The notes: generated by a model not told the origin, from the sequence alone. 64,000 nt of DNA from JAJZEO01 sp964350315 (GCA_964350315.1 CAYGJD010000003.1:98205-162204); one strand, 5' to 3'; positions 16,181 to 25,544 are shown, counted from the first letter of the stretch. A program made the numbers and translations.

Positions 16181-17527
16181 ATGGGTGAATTAAGAATACA
16201 AGGCGGAAAACCTCTCAAGGGCGAAGTCCGTGCAGGTGGAGCAAAAAATGCTATCACAAAAATGCTTGTTGCATCACTAATTTCTAACAGAAGTTGTCTT
16301 TTTCATAATGTTCCAAACATCACAGAAGTTGAACTGACTGTCGATCTATGCCAAGAGATTGGAATGGAAGTTAAATGGGATAGAAAAGAAAAGACGATGG
16401 AAGTCTGCACAAAAGTATTGAAAACCACATATATCCCCCAAAGATTTTCAGGGGCAAATAGAATCCCCATCTTGATGATCGGAGCTCTACTCGGCCGTAC
16501 AGATGAAGACATCGTAGTTCCAACTGTAGGTGGATGTAATATTGGCAAAAGACCTGTCGACTTTCACTTAAGTGCTTTAATCGCACTCGGCGCAGATATT
16601 GAATATCGCGAAATGAAAAAAGATGGCGCTTATTTTGCTCAATCACACAATGGCTTAGTTGGAACAATTATTGATCTACCCTATCCATCTGTTGGAGCAA
16701 CTGAAAATACGATTTTAGCTGCTTGTCGAGCAAAAGGAACTACCGTAATTAAAAATGCTGCAATGGAAAGTGAAGTGCTCGATCTCATTTTGTTTTTACA
16801 AAAAATGGGAGTCTCCATTCAAGTTGATGTAAATCGAACTATCTATATTAAAGAGACAAAAGAATTCTACGACGTAGAACACACCGTAATTTCAGACCGA
16901 ATTGTTGGCGCATCTTTTGGAATGGCAGCTATTGCTACAAAAGGAAAAGTTTTTGTTGAAGGTGCTAAACAAGAACACATGATTACATTTTTGAACAAAC
17001 TCCGTGAAATTGGAGGTGATTTCAAAATCTACGATAAAGGTATTGAATTTCGTTATAAAGGCCCGCTTAAAGGAAATCTACACTTAGAAACTGCTGTTCA
17101 TCCAGGATTTATGACAGACTGGCAGCAACCCTTTGTCGTTTTACTCACGCAAGCTAAAGGCACCTCTGTTATTCATGAGACAGTTTATGAAAATCGATTT
17201 GGCTATGCAGCAACACTCTGTGAAATGGGAGCTGATATAGAAGCGTTTAAAGAATGCCTCGGCGGACATTCCTGCCGATTTGCTATGCGCGATTACCCAC
17301 ACTCAATTGTAGTCAAAGGTCCAACACCACTTAAAGGCCAAAGGATCGCAATCCCCGATTTAAGAGCTGGTTTTGCATACATTTTAGCTGCCTTAATCGC
17401 AAAAGGTGAATCAAAAATTGAAAACCTTCAATACCTTGATCGCGGCTATGAAGAAATCACAGAAAAGCTGGCAAATCTCGGTGCTTCAATTCAAAGAATT
17501 CCAAAAGAACAGCTTTTAGTTGTATAG
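16181..17527 (+). CDS. murA: UDP-N-acetylglucosamine 1-carboxyvinyltransferase
   Basis: MurA transfers enolpyruvate from PEP to UDP-GlcNAc, the first committed step of peptidoglycan synthesis in the cytoplasm. The start MGELRIQGGKPLKG at ATG 16181 matches the family start. GAKNA (Lys22-Asn23 equivalents) and the general-acid loop VGGCNIGKRP are present, as are TDWQQPF with the catalytic Asp and a final LRAGFAY...DRGYEEI block. The length (448) is slightly above the usual 420-430. The loop residue is Cys119. C. trachomatis MurA is known to have Asp there, which gives fosfomycin resistance, so this enzyme is predicted to be of the fosfomycin-sensitive kind. The upstream frame starting at 16163 (TTG) is not needed. 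Confidence 0.93.
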   Translation: MGELRIQGGKPLKGEVRAGGAKNAITKMLVASLISNRSCLFHNVPNITEVELTVDLCQEIGMEVKWDRKEKTMEVCTKVLKTTYIPQRFSGANRIPILMIGALLGRTDEDIVVPTVGGCNIGKRPVDFHLSALIALGADIEYREMKKDGAYFAQSHNGLVGTIIDLPYPSVGATENTILAACRAKGTTVIKNAAMESEVLDLILFLQKMGVSIQVDVNRTIYIKETKEFYDVEHTVISDRIVGASFGMAAIATKGKVFVEGAKQEHMITFLNKLREIGGDFKIYDKGIEFRYKGPLKGNLHLETAVHPGFMTDWQQPFVVLLTQAKGTSVIHETVYENRFGYAATLCEMGADIEAFKECLGGHSCRFAMRDYPHSIVVKGPTPLKGQRIAIPDLRAGFAYILAALIAKGESKIENLQYLDRGYEEITEKLANLGASIQRIPKEQLLVV

Positions 17528-17532
17528 CTAGT

Positions 17533-17674
17533 CAAACTCTGCGCGCTACCCCAAGGCGTTCCCCAAAGAAGAAGATTTAGTCGTATAATTCCAACCTCTT
17601 AAACAAACCAAACTCTGCGCCCCACCCCCAAAGCGTTTCCCAAAGAAGAAGATTTAGTCGTATAATTGCAATCC
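17533..17674 (+). repeat. two ~65-bp direct repeats with TATAAT boxes
   Basis: Unit 1 (17533-17596) and unit 2 (17609-17674) share most positions, starting caaactctgcg and ending tagtcgtataatt plus a few bases. Each has a TATAAT hexamer (first at 17584-17589). They fill the gap between murA and the KamA-family gene. No good -35 box stands at the usual distance, so a double promoter is possible but unproven. Nothing else is seen in this gap. Confidence 0.75.
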
Positions 17675-17690
17675 ATGCTACACTTTCTGC

Positions 17691-18668
17691 ATGAAAACAT
17701 GGCGAGAAATTCAGAAAGAGAGCTTTACAAAGCTTGGTGAGTTAACTTCCTTTCTGGAATTTACAGAAGAAACCCTTGAACGCGTCGATTTTTCTCCTCA
17801 ATTCCCCCTTCTTTTACCACTGCGATTAGCGCAAAAAATTCCAAAAAATTGCCTTGATCACCCTATTGCCCGTCAATTCATCCCTTTAAAAGAGGAAAAA
17901 ATTGATAAAGAAGGTTTTACTGCTGATCCTCTAGGAGAAGAGAGTGGCGTAAGAGTCGCACCAGCAGCCCTACATAAATATCCAGGCCGCATTCTTCTCG
18001 TTACAAGTGGTGCCTGTGCTATGCATTGCAGATACTGTTTCAGGCAAAATTTCACCTACGACAGCAATGACAAAAAATTTATTGAGGAACTCGAATATAT
18101 CAGAAATAATTCAACTCTGCATGAAGTGATTTTATCAGGAGGAGACCCTTTATCTCTTTCAGATAACGTTTTAGAACATCTTCTTACTTCACTTGATCAG
18201 ATCCCTCATATAAAAATCATCCGATTTCATACTCGATTCCCTATTGGTGTCCCTGAAAGAATTTCAAAGGATTTTCTCTCACTTCTAAAAAATTTAAAGT
18301 CTCAAGTTGTCTTCATGGCCCACATAAACTGCATTGAAGAACTTGATGATGATGTGATCTTCGCCTTAAAACAAATTGCTTTGTTGGGAACCCCTATTTT
18401 TGTACAAACAGTACTAACAAAGGGTGTAAACGACACTTTTTCTATGTTAAAGTCTCTTTTTCTTGGATGCATTTCTCAAGGTTTTATCCCCTACTACTTG
18501 CACCAACTTGACAAAGTTAAAGGCGCCGCGCATTTTGAAGTGAGTCAATTAAAAGGACATGCATTAATTCAGGAATTACGCGAATCTCTTCCAGGGTATG
18601 CGATTCCTACTTATGTCGAAGAAATCCCAAAGAAGAAGTCTAAAACCCCGCTAAATATTCTAAACTAA
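17691..18668 (+). CDS. epmB: KamA-family radical SAM protein, EF-P beta-lysylation EpmB-like
   Basis: This 325-residue protein carries the radical SAM triad in CAMHCRYC (about residues 107-114), followed by SGGDPLSL and the KamA pattern (HTRFPIGVPERI, QTVLTKGVND). At this length, and lacking the long C-terminal lid of true lysine 2,3-aminomutases, it fits EpmB, which converts alpha-lysine to beta-lysine for elongation factor P modification. The partner EpmA and EF-P itself are not in the window. It has a promoter-like repeat region upstream and converges on the dnaQ-like gene. Lysine aminomutase proper is the alternative. Confidence 0.8.
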   Translation: MKTWREIQKESFTKLGELTSFLEFTEETLERVDFSPQFPLLLPLRLAQKIPKNCLDHPIARQFIPLKEEKIDKEGFTADPLGEESGVRVAPAALHKYPGRILLVTSGACAMHCRYCFRQNFTYDSNDKKFIEELEYIRNNSTLHEVILSGGDPLSLSDNVLEHLLTSLDQIPHIKIIRFHTRFPIGVPERISKDFLSLLKNLKSQVVFMAHINCIEELDDDVIFALKQIALLGTPIFVQTVLTKGVNDTFSMLKSLFLGCISQGFIPYYLHQLDKVKGAAHFEVSQLKGHALIQELRESLPGYAIPTYVEEIPKKKSKTPLNILN

Positions 18669-18681
18669 CGCTCTTATTCTC

Positions 18682-19431
18682 TTAAAGGTCAGAAAAAGGA
18701 TTGCATGATTGTGAGAAAGGCTTTCTTTTACGTCGGCGTTTCTTTTCTTCTACGATAGAATGTATAAGATCTTGATCAAAATCTTGGTTCACAGCCCAAT
18801 TTAAATAATCAATCGGCACTTCACGAAATGGGATTCCTCTATGCTTTCCTAAAGGAAATAACTTCATTAAGATCGGCTGCTTCAGTCGCAGGAGAACTTC
18901 TTTTGTCTTTTTAAAATCCATAACAAGATATTTAAAAACTTTGATGTTTACAATCACATCATTCATTGCTCTATGCGCGCCTTCTTCTGGAATATTAAAA
19001 TGTTCACGTAGAACTTCTAATGAATTCGTTGGAGAGCCTGCATACAATCTAGCAAGTCTTAGTGTATCAATTGAATTTTCAGTCTCCAGAGGACAAGGTA
19101 TTCCCCTTTTTTTTGCTGCCTGCATCAACATAGCCAAATCGTATCCTATGTTATGACCAACAACAACATGCTTTCCAATCATTTCAAATGCTTCTGGCAA
19201 GATATCTTCAATTCTCGGTTTGCCTTTAATCATTTCATTTGTAATGTGGTGAACATCTATTGATTCTTGTGGAATCGGAATTCCTGGATCAACTAATGAT
19301 TCGAACTCTGCAATAATATCATCGAAAGTAAATTTAACGACGGCAAGTTCAACAATTTCATCTGTTTCTACCGAAAGCCCTGTTGCCTCTACATCGAGAC
19401 AGATAAATGTATCAGATTTAAGATTGCCCAT
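18682..19431 (-). CDS. DnaQ-like 3'-5' exonuclease (DEDDh)
   Basis: The protein has a DEDDh exonuclease domain: Asp-Glu in FICLDVEATG, VGHNIGYDL for the middle Asp, and GAHRAMNDV for the His-Asp pair. A C-terminal block (FPLGKHRGIPFREVPIDYLNW region) resembles the DUF3820 extension seen in some DnaQ-like proteins. It may proofread as the epsilon subunit of DNA polymerase III or act in RNA or DNA trimming. ATG 19431 has AGGA nine bases upstream; an ATG at 19455 in frame is the alternative. Either start overlaps the end of engB. The order exonuclease-engB-tsaE-DUF2709-like resembles the chlamydial dnaQ-tsaE-CT538 block I recall, with engB added. Confidence 0.85.
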   Translation of the reverse strand: MGNLKSDTFICLDVEATGLSVETDEIVELAVVKFTFDDIIAEFESLVDPGIPIPQESIDVHHITNEMIKGKPRIEDILPEAFEMIGKHVVVGHNIGYDLAMLMQAAKKRGIPCPLETENSIDTLRLARLYAGSPTNSLEVLREHFNIPEEGAHRAMNDVIVNIKVFKYLVMDFKKTKEVLLRLKQPILMKLFPLGKHRGIPFREVPIDYLNWAVNQDFDQDLIHSIVEEKKRRRKRKPFSQSCNPFSDL

Positions 19432-20017
19432 CGAAATACGTCCTATTAATTTCATCTTTTACGCTTTGGCGCACTGATTTTTCTTCTATATTGTAGAAAA
19501 CCACTGTACCAAACGAATCAAGCGTCTTACTCAATTCTTCTTTAACTTTTTTTCTATCTCTTGTCTTAACTTTATCCATTTTTGTAATAATGAATAATAC
19601 TTTTTTTTGCGATTCTTTTGCCCAATGAATAAAGTCCCAATCACTTTCAGATGGTTCATGACGACCATCGATAAAATGAATGAATGTAATCTTTTCTAAA
19701 TACGTCGACACATACCCTTCGATCATTCGACGCCATTTATCTCTCTCGCCTTTATTGGTTTTTGCATACCCATAACCTGGAATATCTACAAAAAAGATTC
19801 GATCATCAATATTATAAAAGTTAAGAAGCTGTGTCTTTCCCGGCTTAGAAGATGTCTTTGCTAGATTCTTTTTTTGAAACAAATGATTGATAAATGAGGA
19901 TTTGCCGACGTTTGAGCGTCCTGCTAAGACAAAATGGGGAAGGTTTTGCTTTGGGAGTGAGATCTTTCCATTCGAAGAAATCTGAAATGAGCATCTGTTA
20001 AATTCAAACTGTTTCAT
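19418..20017 (-). CDS. engB: ribosome biogenesis GTPase EngB/YsxC
   Basis: EngB is a GTPase needed for assembly of the large ribosomal subunit. The 199-residue protein has G1 AGRSNVGKSSFI, G3 FVDIPGYGYAK, and G4 TKMDKV, all in the order expected of the TrmE-Era-EngA-EngB group, and usual length for the family. ATG 20017 is chosen because it overlaps the tsaE stop as ATGA; an in-frame start 30 bases upstream lies wholly within tsaE. The C-terminal end overlaps the exonuclease gene. The four genes on this strand are evidently one transcription unit. Confidence 0.93.
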   Translation of the reverse strand: MKQFEFNRCSFQISSNGKISLPKQNLPHFVLAGRSNVGKSSFINHLFQKKNLAKTSSKPGKTQLLNFYNIDDRIFFVDIPGYGYAKTNKGERDKWRRMIEGYVSTYLEKITFIHFIDGRHEPSESDWDFIHWAKESQKKVLFIITKMDKVKTRDRKKVKEELSKTLDSFGTVVFYNIEEKSVRQSVKDEINRTYFDGQS

Positions 20018-20421
20018 ACAATCCTTCTCAACCCATCCACGCCACATTCAATCGTAAAATTTATGGCATTTTTAGGAAGTAAGTCCTCGATAATGTCAGG
20101 CCATTCAATAATGGCAATATAAGGTTCTTCTAAATACTCTTCAAAACCACTTTCAATAAAAACATTACTGTCTTTCAAGCGATACAAATCAAAGTGGGCA
20201 ATATTTTTATAAAGGTTCATTGTGACGAAGGTCGGTGAGGCAATGTCATCAAGATGGAGTTCACTAACGAGAGCTGAAATTATTCCTTTTGCAAATGTTG
20301 TCTTGCCTGCTCCTAAGTCTCCTCTAAGACAAACAACATCTCCGCATTTTAACGTTTTTGCAACCTCATGAGCAAATTGCAGCGTTTGTATTTCATTTAA
20401 GGAAGTTAGGCTATTGCCCAT
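20014..20421 (-). CDS. tsaE: tRNA threonylcarbamoyladenosine synthesis ATPase TsaE
   Basis: TsaE is the ATPase partner of TsaB-TsaD in making the t6A modification next to the anticodon of ANN-decoding tRNAs. The 135-residue protein shows the Walker A GDLGAGKTTFAKG, the SPTFVTMN block and a HFDLYRL block, all typical. ATG 20421 lies within the end of the DUF2709-like gene, whose GAG-rich tail codons provide a GAGGAAGAAG ribosome-binding site. It overlaps engB by four bases. Regulation is presumably operonic. Confidence 0.92.
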   Translation of the reverse strand: MGNSLTSLNEIQTLQFAHEVAKTLKCGDVVCLRGDLGAGKTTFAKGIISALVSELHLDDIASPTFVTMNLYKNIAHFDLYRLKDSNVFIESGFEEYLEEPYIAIIEWPDIIEDLLPKNAINFTIECGVDGLRRIV

Positions 20422-21172
20422 CTTCTTCCTCTTCTTCCTCTTGCTCTTCTTGTTGTTCTTCCATCCATCTCTTTACATGCTTTGTGAAAGCTTCTTCTTC
20501 AGAAAGCTTTTCTACAAATGCAGAAAGTTTTGTGTCTTCTAGATGTGATTGAATAAATTCAAGAAAGTCATCCTGTATTTCAAATCTGTTTTGTGTTGGA
20601 ACTTCTCTCATTGCAAAATGACGTATATGATTTTTTTTCAAATCATCTACAACACCTTTCTTATTGTTATACAATTTTCCAGTAATCAGCGATGTGTAAA
20701 CAATTTTCTTTAGAGGCTCTTTGTTTTGTTTGATATAATTTTTAATAACTTCGGGATCTTCAGAAACATAAAACTTTTTTACACGCATCCCATCGACACG
20801 CTCGGTGTTTTCTGGACACTTTGAAACCCAGTCATAAATTGCATCTTGAGGATTTGGGTGAGTGTTATCACCGAAGACTTTCCCCGAAAATGGACATATA
20901 TAAACTCTTTTAGTCGATTCATTAATGTTTTTTTGTCCGACCTGAATTTTAATTTCAGTCTCGCGCCAAATTTTGCCCTCTTTCTCCAATACCTCAAGAA
21001 GTGAAGATTCACTTTGATAAATCTTCTTTTCCTTCATAAAAACGACAGGATCAAGTTTAAATTTTCTTTCTAAGTAGAATAAGTAGGTCGTTATCAGATC
21101 GGCTTTACGATTTTTCTTTAAAAAACCATCAAGCTCAGTCACCATACTACCGGCAATCACTACCTTTGTCAT
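20411..21172 (-). CDS. conserved chlamydial hypothetical protein (DUF2709-like, CT538 position)
   Basis: This 253-residue protein begins at ATG 21172, with AGAGGA six bases upstream; the frame's earlier TTG at 21232 is unlikely. Two Cys residues occur in VYICPFSGKVFGDNTHPNPQ and SKCPENTERVDGM, the former recalling a chlamydial family usually placed next to tsaE. The tail is strongly acidic (WMEEQQEEQEEEEEED), encoded by a purine-rich repeat. No signal peptide or membrane segment is visible. I recognise the neighbourhood better than the protein, and its biochemical role is unknown. Confidence 0.7.
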   Translation of the reverse strand: MTKVVIAGSMVTELDGFLKKNRKADLITTYLFYLERKFKLDPVVFMKEKKIYQSESSLLEVLEKEGKIWRETEIKIQVGQKNINESTKRVYICPFSGKVFGDNTHPNPQDAIYDWVSKCPENTERVDGMRVKKFYVSEDPEVIKNYIKQNKEPLKKIVYTSLITGKLYNNKKGVVDDLKKNHIRHFAMREVPTQNRFEIQDDFLEFIQSHLEDTKLSAFVEKLSEEEAFTKHVKRWMEEQQEEQEEEEEEDGQ

Positions 21173-21311
21173 TACATCCTCTGGAGCTAAAACACTGCTA
21201 AGACAATATATTACTAGTTGGTTTAACTGCAAGACTAAAAAACACCATTGCCTTTAGGGATAAGACTATGTTAACTTACTCATTCAAAAAACTTTTCCTA
21301 AAGGAACTACT

Positions 21312-22385
21312 ATGGGTCCGACTCTTGAAAAACTTGACATCCCTGGATATGAAGAAGTTTATAAGCTCTACGACCACAGCGTGGGTCTTTTAGGTGTAAT
21401 CGCCATCCATAGTACTGTAATGGGGCCAGCTGTTGGTGGTTGCAGAGCCTTTCCTTACCCTTCTTTTGATGATGCATTAACCGACGCTCTCAGGCTTTCA
21501 GAAGGAATGTCTCAAAAAAGTACTTTAGTTGATGCAAACCTTGGCGGCGGTAAGTCTGTTATTATTTGGGACCCTAAAAAACCTATTCCCGGGCAACTGC
21601 TTCGCTCATTTGCAAAAGCTGTGCATTCATTACAAGGAAGATATTTCACTGCCGAAGATAGCGGAATCACACAAGAACATTTGCGCGTAATTCGTGAAGA
21701 GACCCCATTTGTACTTGGTCTTGAGTCTGCAGACAGCAGCGGAAATCCTTGCCCTTATACTGCTTGGGGAACTTTACGTGGAATCCAAGCAACGATTGAG
21801 GAAATCACGGGATCAACTTCTCTTAAGGGGAAAACTGTAGCCCTTCAAGGAGCCGGGTTTGTTGGCTCACTTTTAGCTGAACTTCTTTTTTGGGAGGGCG
21901 CCAACCTTTTTGTTACAGACATTCATCCCGACAGAGTTGCAAACATCTGTAAAAAATTTGACGCAACTGCAGTTGAACCTGAAAATATTTACGACGTCCC
22001 TTGTGACATTTTTTCTCCATGCGCTTTAGGCGCAATCCTTAATTCAAGAACAATTCCAAGACTTAAGTGTAGTGCTGTTGCTGGATCAAGCAACAATCAA
22101 TTGGAAACCAAAGAAGATGGAGAACTCTTAAGAAAGAAGGGAATATTATATGCTCCAGACGTCCTAATTAACGCTGGTGGGTTTATAAATGTTCAAATGG
22201 AAATTGGTGTTGAAGCTTATAAACCGACGCTTGCAAGAAACAGCATCAATAAAATTTATGACCGTTTAAAAACCGTTTTTGCATTGGCAAAAAAAGAAGC
22301 TATCTGCCCAGGCCTTGCTGCAACGAAACTTGCAAATGAAAAATTGCGCAATAAGGAGGCCCTTTTTGCAGAAAACATTTTGTAA
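21312..22385 (+). CDS. ldh: leucine (Leu/Phe/Val) dehydrogenase
   Basis: The enzyme oxidatively deaminates branched-chain or aromatic amino acids with NAD, giving 2-oxo acids and ammonia; it works in the cytoplasm. The 357-residue protein shows the amino-acid binding lysines in GMSQKSTLVDANLGGGK, catalytic Asp in TAEDSGIT, and a Rossmann fold at GAGFVGS. Length and motif order are typical of leucine dehydrogenase. AAGGAA stands before ATG 21312. Its last 20 bases overlap the start proposed for argS, so the pair is likely translated together. Which amino acid is preferred cannot be told. Confidence 0.9.
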   Translation: MGPTLEKLDIPGYEEVYKLYDHSVGLLGVIAIHSTVMGPAVGGCRAFPYPSFDDALTDALRLSEGMSQKSTLVDANLGGGKSVIIWDPKKPIPGQLLRSFAKAVHSLQGRYFTAEDSGITQEHLRVIREETPFVLGLESADSSGNPCPYTAWGTLRGIQATIEEITGSTSLKGKTVALQGAGFVGSLLAELLFWEGANLFVTDIHPDRVANICKKFDATAVEPENIYDVPCDIFSPCALGAILNSRTIPRLKCSAVAGSSNNQLETKEDGELLRKKGILYAPDVLINAGGFINVQMEIGVEAYKPTLARNSINKIYDRLKTVFALAKKEAICPGLAATKLANEKLRNKEALFAENIL

Positions 22386-24117
22386 TCTTTCTGACTCTCT
22401 CAAAGACCTTTTTCAACAAGCGGTAGAAAAATCATTTAACTCTAATGAAAAAGTAGAGATCGCACAAAGCTCTCAAGAACAGTTTGGCTCCTATCAATGC
22501 AATAGCGCGCTAAAACTTGGGAAAGAACTCAAACTTCCTCCAAGAAAAGTTGCAGAAAAAATTATCGCTCATTTTTCCGACCCCTCTGGCATTACAAAAA
22601 AATTAGAAATTGCGGGACCTGGATTCATCAACATCCATCTAAATGAAGAGTATCTTGCTGATGAGCTTAAACAAATCACACTTGACCCAAGATTAGGCGT
22701 ACCTTCTGTTCATCATAAAATGCGTATTATATGCGAATTTTCTTCTCCAAACGTTGCAAAGGCAATGCATGTTGGCCACCTTCGTTCTACAATTATAGGT
22801 GATGCGATTGCACGCCTGCTTGAATTTCTAGGCCATGACGTTGTACGCCTCAACCACATCGGGGATTGGGGAACACAATTTGGCATGCTTATTACATACC
22901 TCAAACATTTCAAACCTCATGTGATTGAAGATGCATCAGGAGAATCTCTTGAACAACTGATGGATTGGTATAAGAAGGCAAAAGTAAAATTTGACGAATC
23001 CCAAACATTCAAAAAAGAGTCTCAAGAAGAAGTTGTAAGACTTCAGTCTGGCGACTCAACAGCCCGTCTAGCGTGGCAACAAATTTGTGAAATTTCGCGG
23101 AAAGCATTTGAAGAAATATACAGTCGCCTTGGTATTCATATAGAAGAAAGAGGCGAATCGTTTTACAACCCCCTTCTACCCACCGTAATTGATGACTTCG
23201 AAAAAAAAGGGCTGTTAAAAACTGATGATGGCGCAAAAGTTGTCTTTCTTGACGACTTTATCAATAAAGAAGGCAATCCCCTCCCCCTTATTATCCAGAA
23301 GCGAGATGGCGGCTACAATTACGCAACAACAGATCTAGCTGGATTTAAACAACGAATCACTAAAGAAAAAGCCGAGCGAATCATAATCGTCACAGATAGC
23401 GGCCAATCGCTCCATTTCCAAATGGTCTTCAAAGCTTGCCTCAAAGTTGGCTATGTTGATCAAAATAAAACACAGTTTGATCATGTTACCTTTGGCCTTG
23501 TGCTTGCCCCAGATGGGAAAAAATTTAAAACGCGTGAGGGTGAAACTGAAAGACTTTCTGACTTGATTGATGAAGCTGTCAATAAATCTAAAGAGCTACT
23601 TACTGAGAGAAGCGATGGAACCTCAAGCGAAGAAGATTTGAATCAAAGAGCAAAGATTATTGGTATTGGATCTATAAAATATGCCGACCTCTCTTGCAAT
23701 CGAGTGAAAGACTATACGTTTAGTTATGATCGCATGTTGCGCTTTGAAGGGAATACTGCATCATTTATTCTTTATGCATATGTACGCATACAAAGCATTA
23801 AAACACGCATCAATCTTGACATTGACGAAATTGTCAAAACAAGCAAAATCATTCTTTCACATCCTGCCGAACTTTCTCTTGCTCTCTATTTAAGACGATT
23901 TGGTGAAGCTCTACATGCGATGGATCAAGATCTACTTCCAAACCGTTTAACCGACTACTTATTTAATCTAGCAGAAAAATTTCATGCTTTTTTCCGCGAC
24001 TGTCGGGTTGAAGGAGACAGCGCACAAAACTCTCGCTTAATTCTTATTGAACTGACCGGGAGAATCTTAGCGAAAGGCTTAAATATATTAGGAATACAAA
24101 CGGTTGAAAAAATGTAA
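22366..24117 (+). CDS. argS: arginyl-tRNA synthetase
   Basis: ArgS joins arginine to its tRNA. The class I signature is HVGH within NVAKAMHVGHLRSTIIGD, and the KMSKS-equivalent loop is KKFKTREGE, as in other ArgRS. The frame is open from 22279, but an ideal AAGGAGG at 22353-22359 stands six bases before TTG 22366, giving 583 residues, which matches the family; ATG 22336 is an alternative. The start is thus inside the dehydrogenase gene. An anticodon-binding domain with the DALR pattern ends the protein. C. trachomatis also has argS near murA. Confidence 0.92.
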   Translation: MQKTFCNLSDSLKDLFQQAVEKSFNSNEKVEIAQSSQEQFGSYQCNSALKLGKELKLPPRKVAEKIIAHFSDPSGITKKLEIAGPGFINIHLNEEYLADELKQITLDPRLGVPSVHHKMRIICEFSSPNVAKAMHVGHLRSTIIGDAIARLLEFLGHDVVRLNHIGDWGTQFGMLITYLKHFKPHVIEDASGESLEQLMDWYKKAKVKFDESQTFKKESQEEVVRLQSGDSTARLAWQQICEISRKAFEEIYSRLGIHIEERGESFYNPLLPTVIDDFEKKGLLKTDDGAKVVFLDDFINKEGNPLPLIIQKRDGGYNYATTDLAGFKQRITKEKAERIIIVTDSGQSLHFQMVFKACLKVGYVDQNKTQFDHVTFGLVLAPDGKKFKTREGETERLSDLIDEAVNKSKELLTERSDGTSSEEDLNQRAKIIGIGSIKYADLSCNRVKDYTFSYDRMLRFEGNTASFILYAYVRIQSIKTRINLDIDEIVKTSKIILSHPAELSLALYLRRFGEALHAMDQDLLPNRLTDYLFNLAEKFHAFFRDCRVEGDSAQNSRLILIELTGRILAKGLNILGIQTVEKM

Positions 24118-24300
24118 TACTTGACTCTCCCTTGAATTTTGATGGGGAAAATTTCTATTCATTTTTTTTGTTAAAAACTCTGTTTTTCAGAGGAAGACAA
24201 AGCTGTTATAAGTGCAGTTATCCTTGTGAAGAAAAGAAACGATAGATTATAAAAAGTTTTATTATGTATAAAATCTCAAAAGCCTTTAAAGGTGTCTAAA

Positions 24301-25497
24301 ATGAAGTTAAACACATTGCATACAATAGGCAGCTTAAAAGGTAAGCGCGTAATCATTCGTGCTGATTTAAATGTCCCTACTGATGATTCAGGTAGGATCA
24401 CAGACGATACACGCATTCGTGCTGCAATCCCCACGATAAAATATGTAATAGAGCAGGAAGGAAAGGCCATCGTAATGAGCCATCTAGGCAGACCGGGTGG
24501 AGAAAAAATTGCATCACTATCTCTTGCTCCGGTAGCAAGGCGTCTTTCTGAACTATTAGGAAGAAATGTTGCTTTTTCTCCAGATTGTATCGGTGATGCA
24601 GCTGAAAAAATGACAAGTCGAATGGTAAATGGCGACATCGTTCTTTTAGAAAATCTCCGCTTTCATAAAGGGGAAATGATCCCAGGTGATGAGCCTGATT
24701 TTACAAAAGAACTTGCAAAGCTAGGAGATGTCTATATCAACGATGCTTTTGCAACAGCACATAGGAAACATGCATCAACTTATGAGCTTCCCAAATTTTT
24801 TGATTTCCCTGTTGCTGGATTCCTCATTGAAAAAGAAGTTCTTATTTTAACAAATTTATTAACACAAGCTCAATCCCCTTTCTACGCAATCATTGGAGGA
24901 AGTAAAATTTCATCCAAAATTGGCGTTCTTGACGCTTTGCTCTCAAAAGTTGACGGTCTCTTTATTGGCGGTGCCATGATATTTACCTTCATGAAAGCTC
25001 TTGGATACAACATAGGTAATTCTCTTCTTGATGAAGAACATATAGATACAGCCAAACATTTAATAAAGCGGATGAAATCAAAAGGCGTTCAACTCTTTCT
25101 CCCAAAAGATATATTAATCGCAAATGCCATTTCTCAAGAAGCAAATACAAAAGTTGTTTTTATCGAAGAGGGAATCGAAAATGGTTGGACTGGTGTTGAT
25201 ATTGGGCCCCAAACTTGCATAGATTGGAAAGCTGCTCTTGATGATGCAGGCACTATTTTTTGGAACGGACCGGTTGGAATTTTTGAAATCGAATCTTTTT
25301 CTCAAGGCACAATAAACGTAGCAAAAATTTTAGCCGATAGTCAAGCTATGACAATCGTTGGAGGAGGAGACTCTGCTGCTGCCATATACAAATGTAAGAT
25401 GAATCAAAAAATTACCCGTATATCAACAGGTGGAGGAGCTGCATTAGAATTTATTGAATTTGGCACCCTTCCAGTGCTAGAAATACTTTCCCAATAA
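24301..25497 (+). CDS. pgk: phosphoglycerate kinase
   Basis: Pgk makes ATP from 1,3-bisphosphoglycerate in glycolysis. Conserved blocks are RADLNVP, MSHLGRPGG, LENLRFHKGE, YINDAFATAHR, IGGSKISSKI and the C-terminal STGGGAALEFIE that binds nucleotide. ATG 24301 is preceded by AAGGTG with six bases between; the GTG at 24292 in frame is less likely. The 398-residue length is normal. The gap before it (24118-24300) holds only a short CTCTG/CAGAG hairpin without a T tract, and no clear promoter. Confidence 0.95.
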   Translation: MKLNTLHTIGSLKGKRVIIRADLNVPTDDSGRITDDTRIRAAIPTIKYVIEQEGKAIVMSHLGRPGGEKIASLSLAPVARRLSELLGRNVAFSPDCIGDAAEKMTSRMVNGDIVLLENLRFHKGEMIPGDEPDFTKELAKLGDVYINDAFATAHRKHASTYELPKFFDFPVAGFLIEKEVLILTNLLTQAQSPFYAIIGGSKISSKIGVLDALLSKVDGLFIGGAMIFTFMKALGYNIGNSLLDEEHIDTAKHLIKRMKSKGVQLFLPKDILIANAISQEANTKVVFIEEGIENGWTGVDIGPQTCIDWKAALDDAGTIFWNGPVGIFEIESFSQGTINVAKILADSQAMTIVGGGDSAAAIYKCKMNQKITRISTGGGAALEFIEFGTLPVLEILSQ

Positions 25498-25516
25498 AAA
25501 ACCTGAGTTTGACCTG

Positions 25517-25544
25517 TTGTCAAATAAGGCAATATGCTTATAAT
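25517..25544 (+). promoter_or_regulatory. candidate sigma70-type promoter of the nucleotide transporter gene
   Basis: TTGTCA at 25517-25522 and TATAAT at 25539-25544 are 16 bases apart. Transcription would begin near 25551, leaving a leader of about 115 bases before the gene at 25668. The box spacing and sequence are the best consensus match I see in this part of the window. Confidence 0.6.

Noticed and set aside
20411..20470. Microsatellite-like TTC repeats
   Set aside because: They encode the acidic tail of the DUF2709-like protein and the ribosome-binding site of tsaE; no separate element is needed.
24175..24200. Terminator before pgk
   Set aside because: The CTCTG/CAGAG hairpin is only 5 bp and has no T tract after it on the plus strand.
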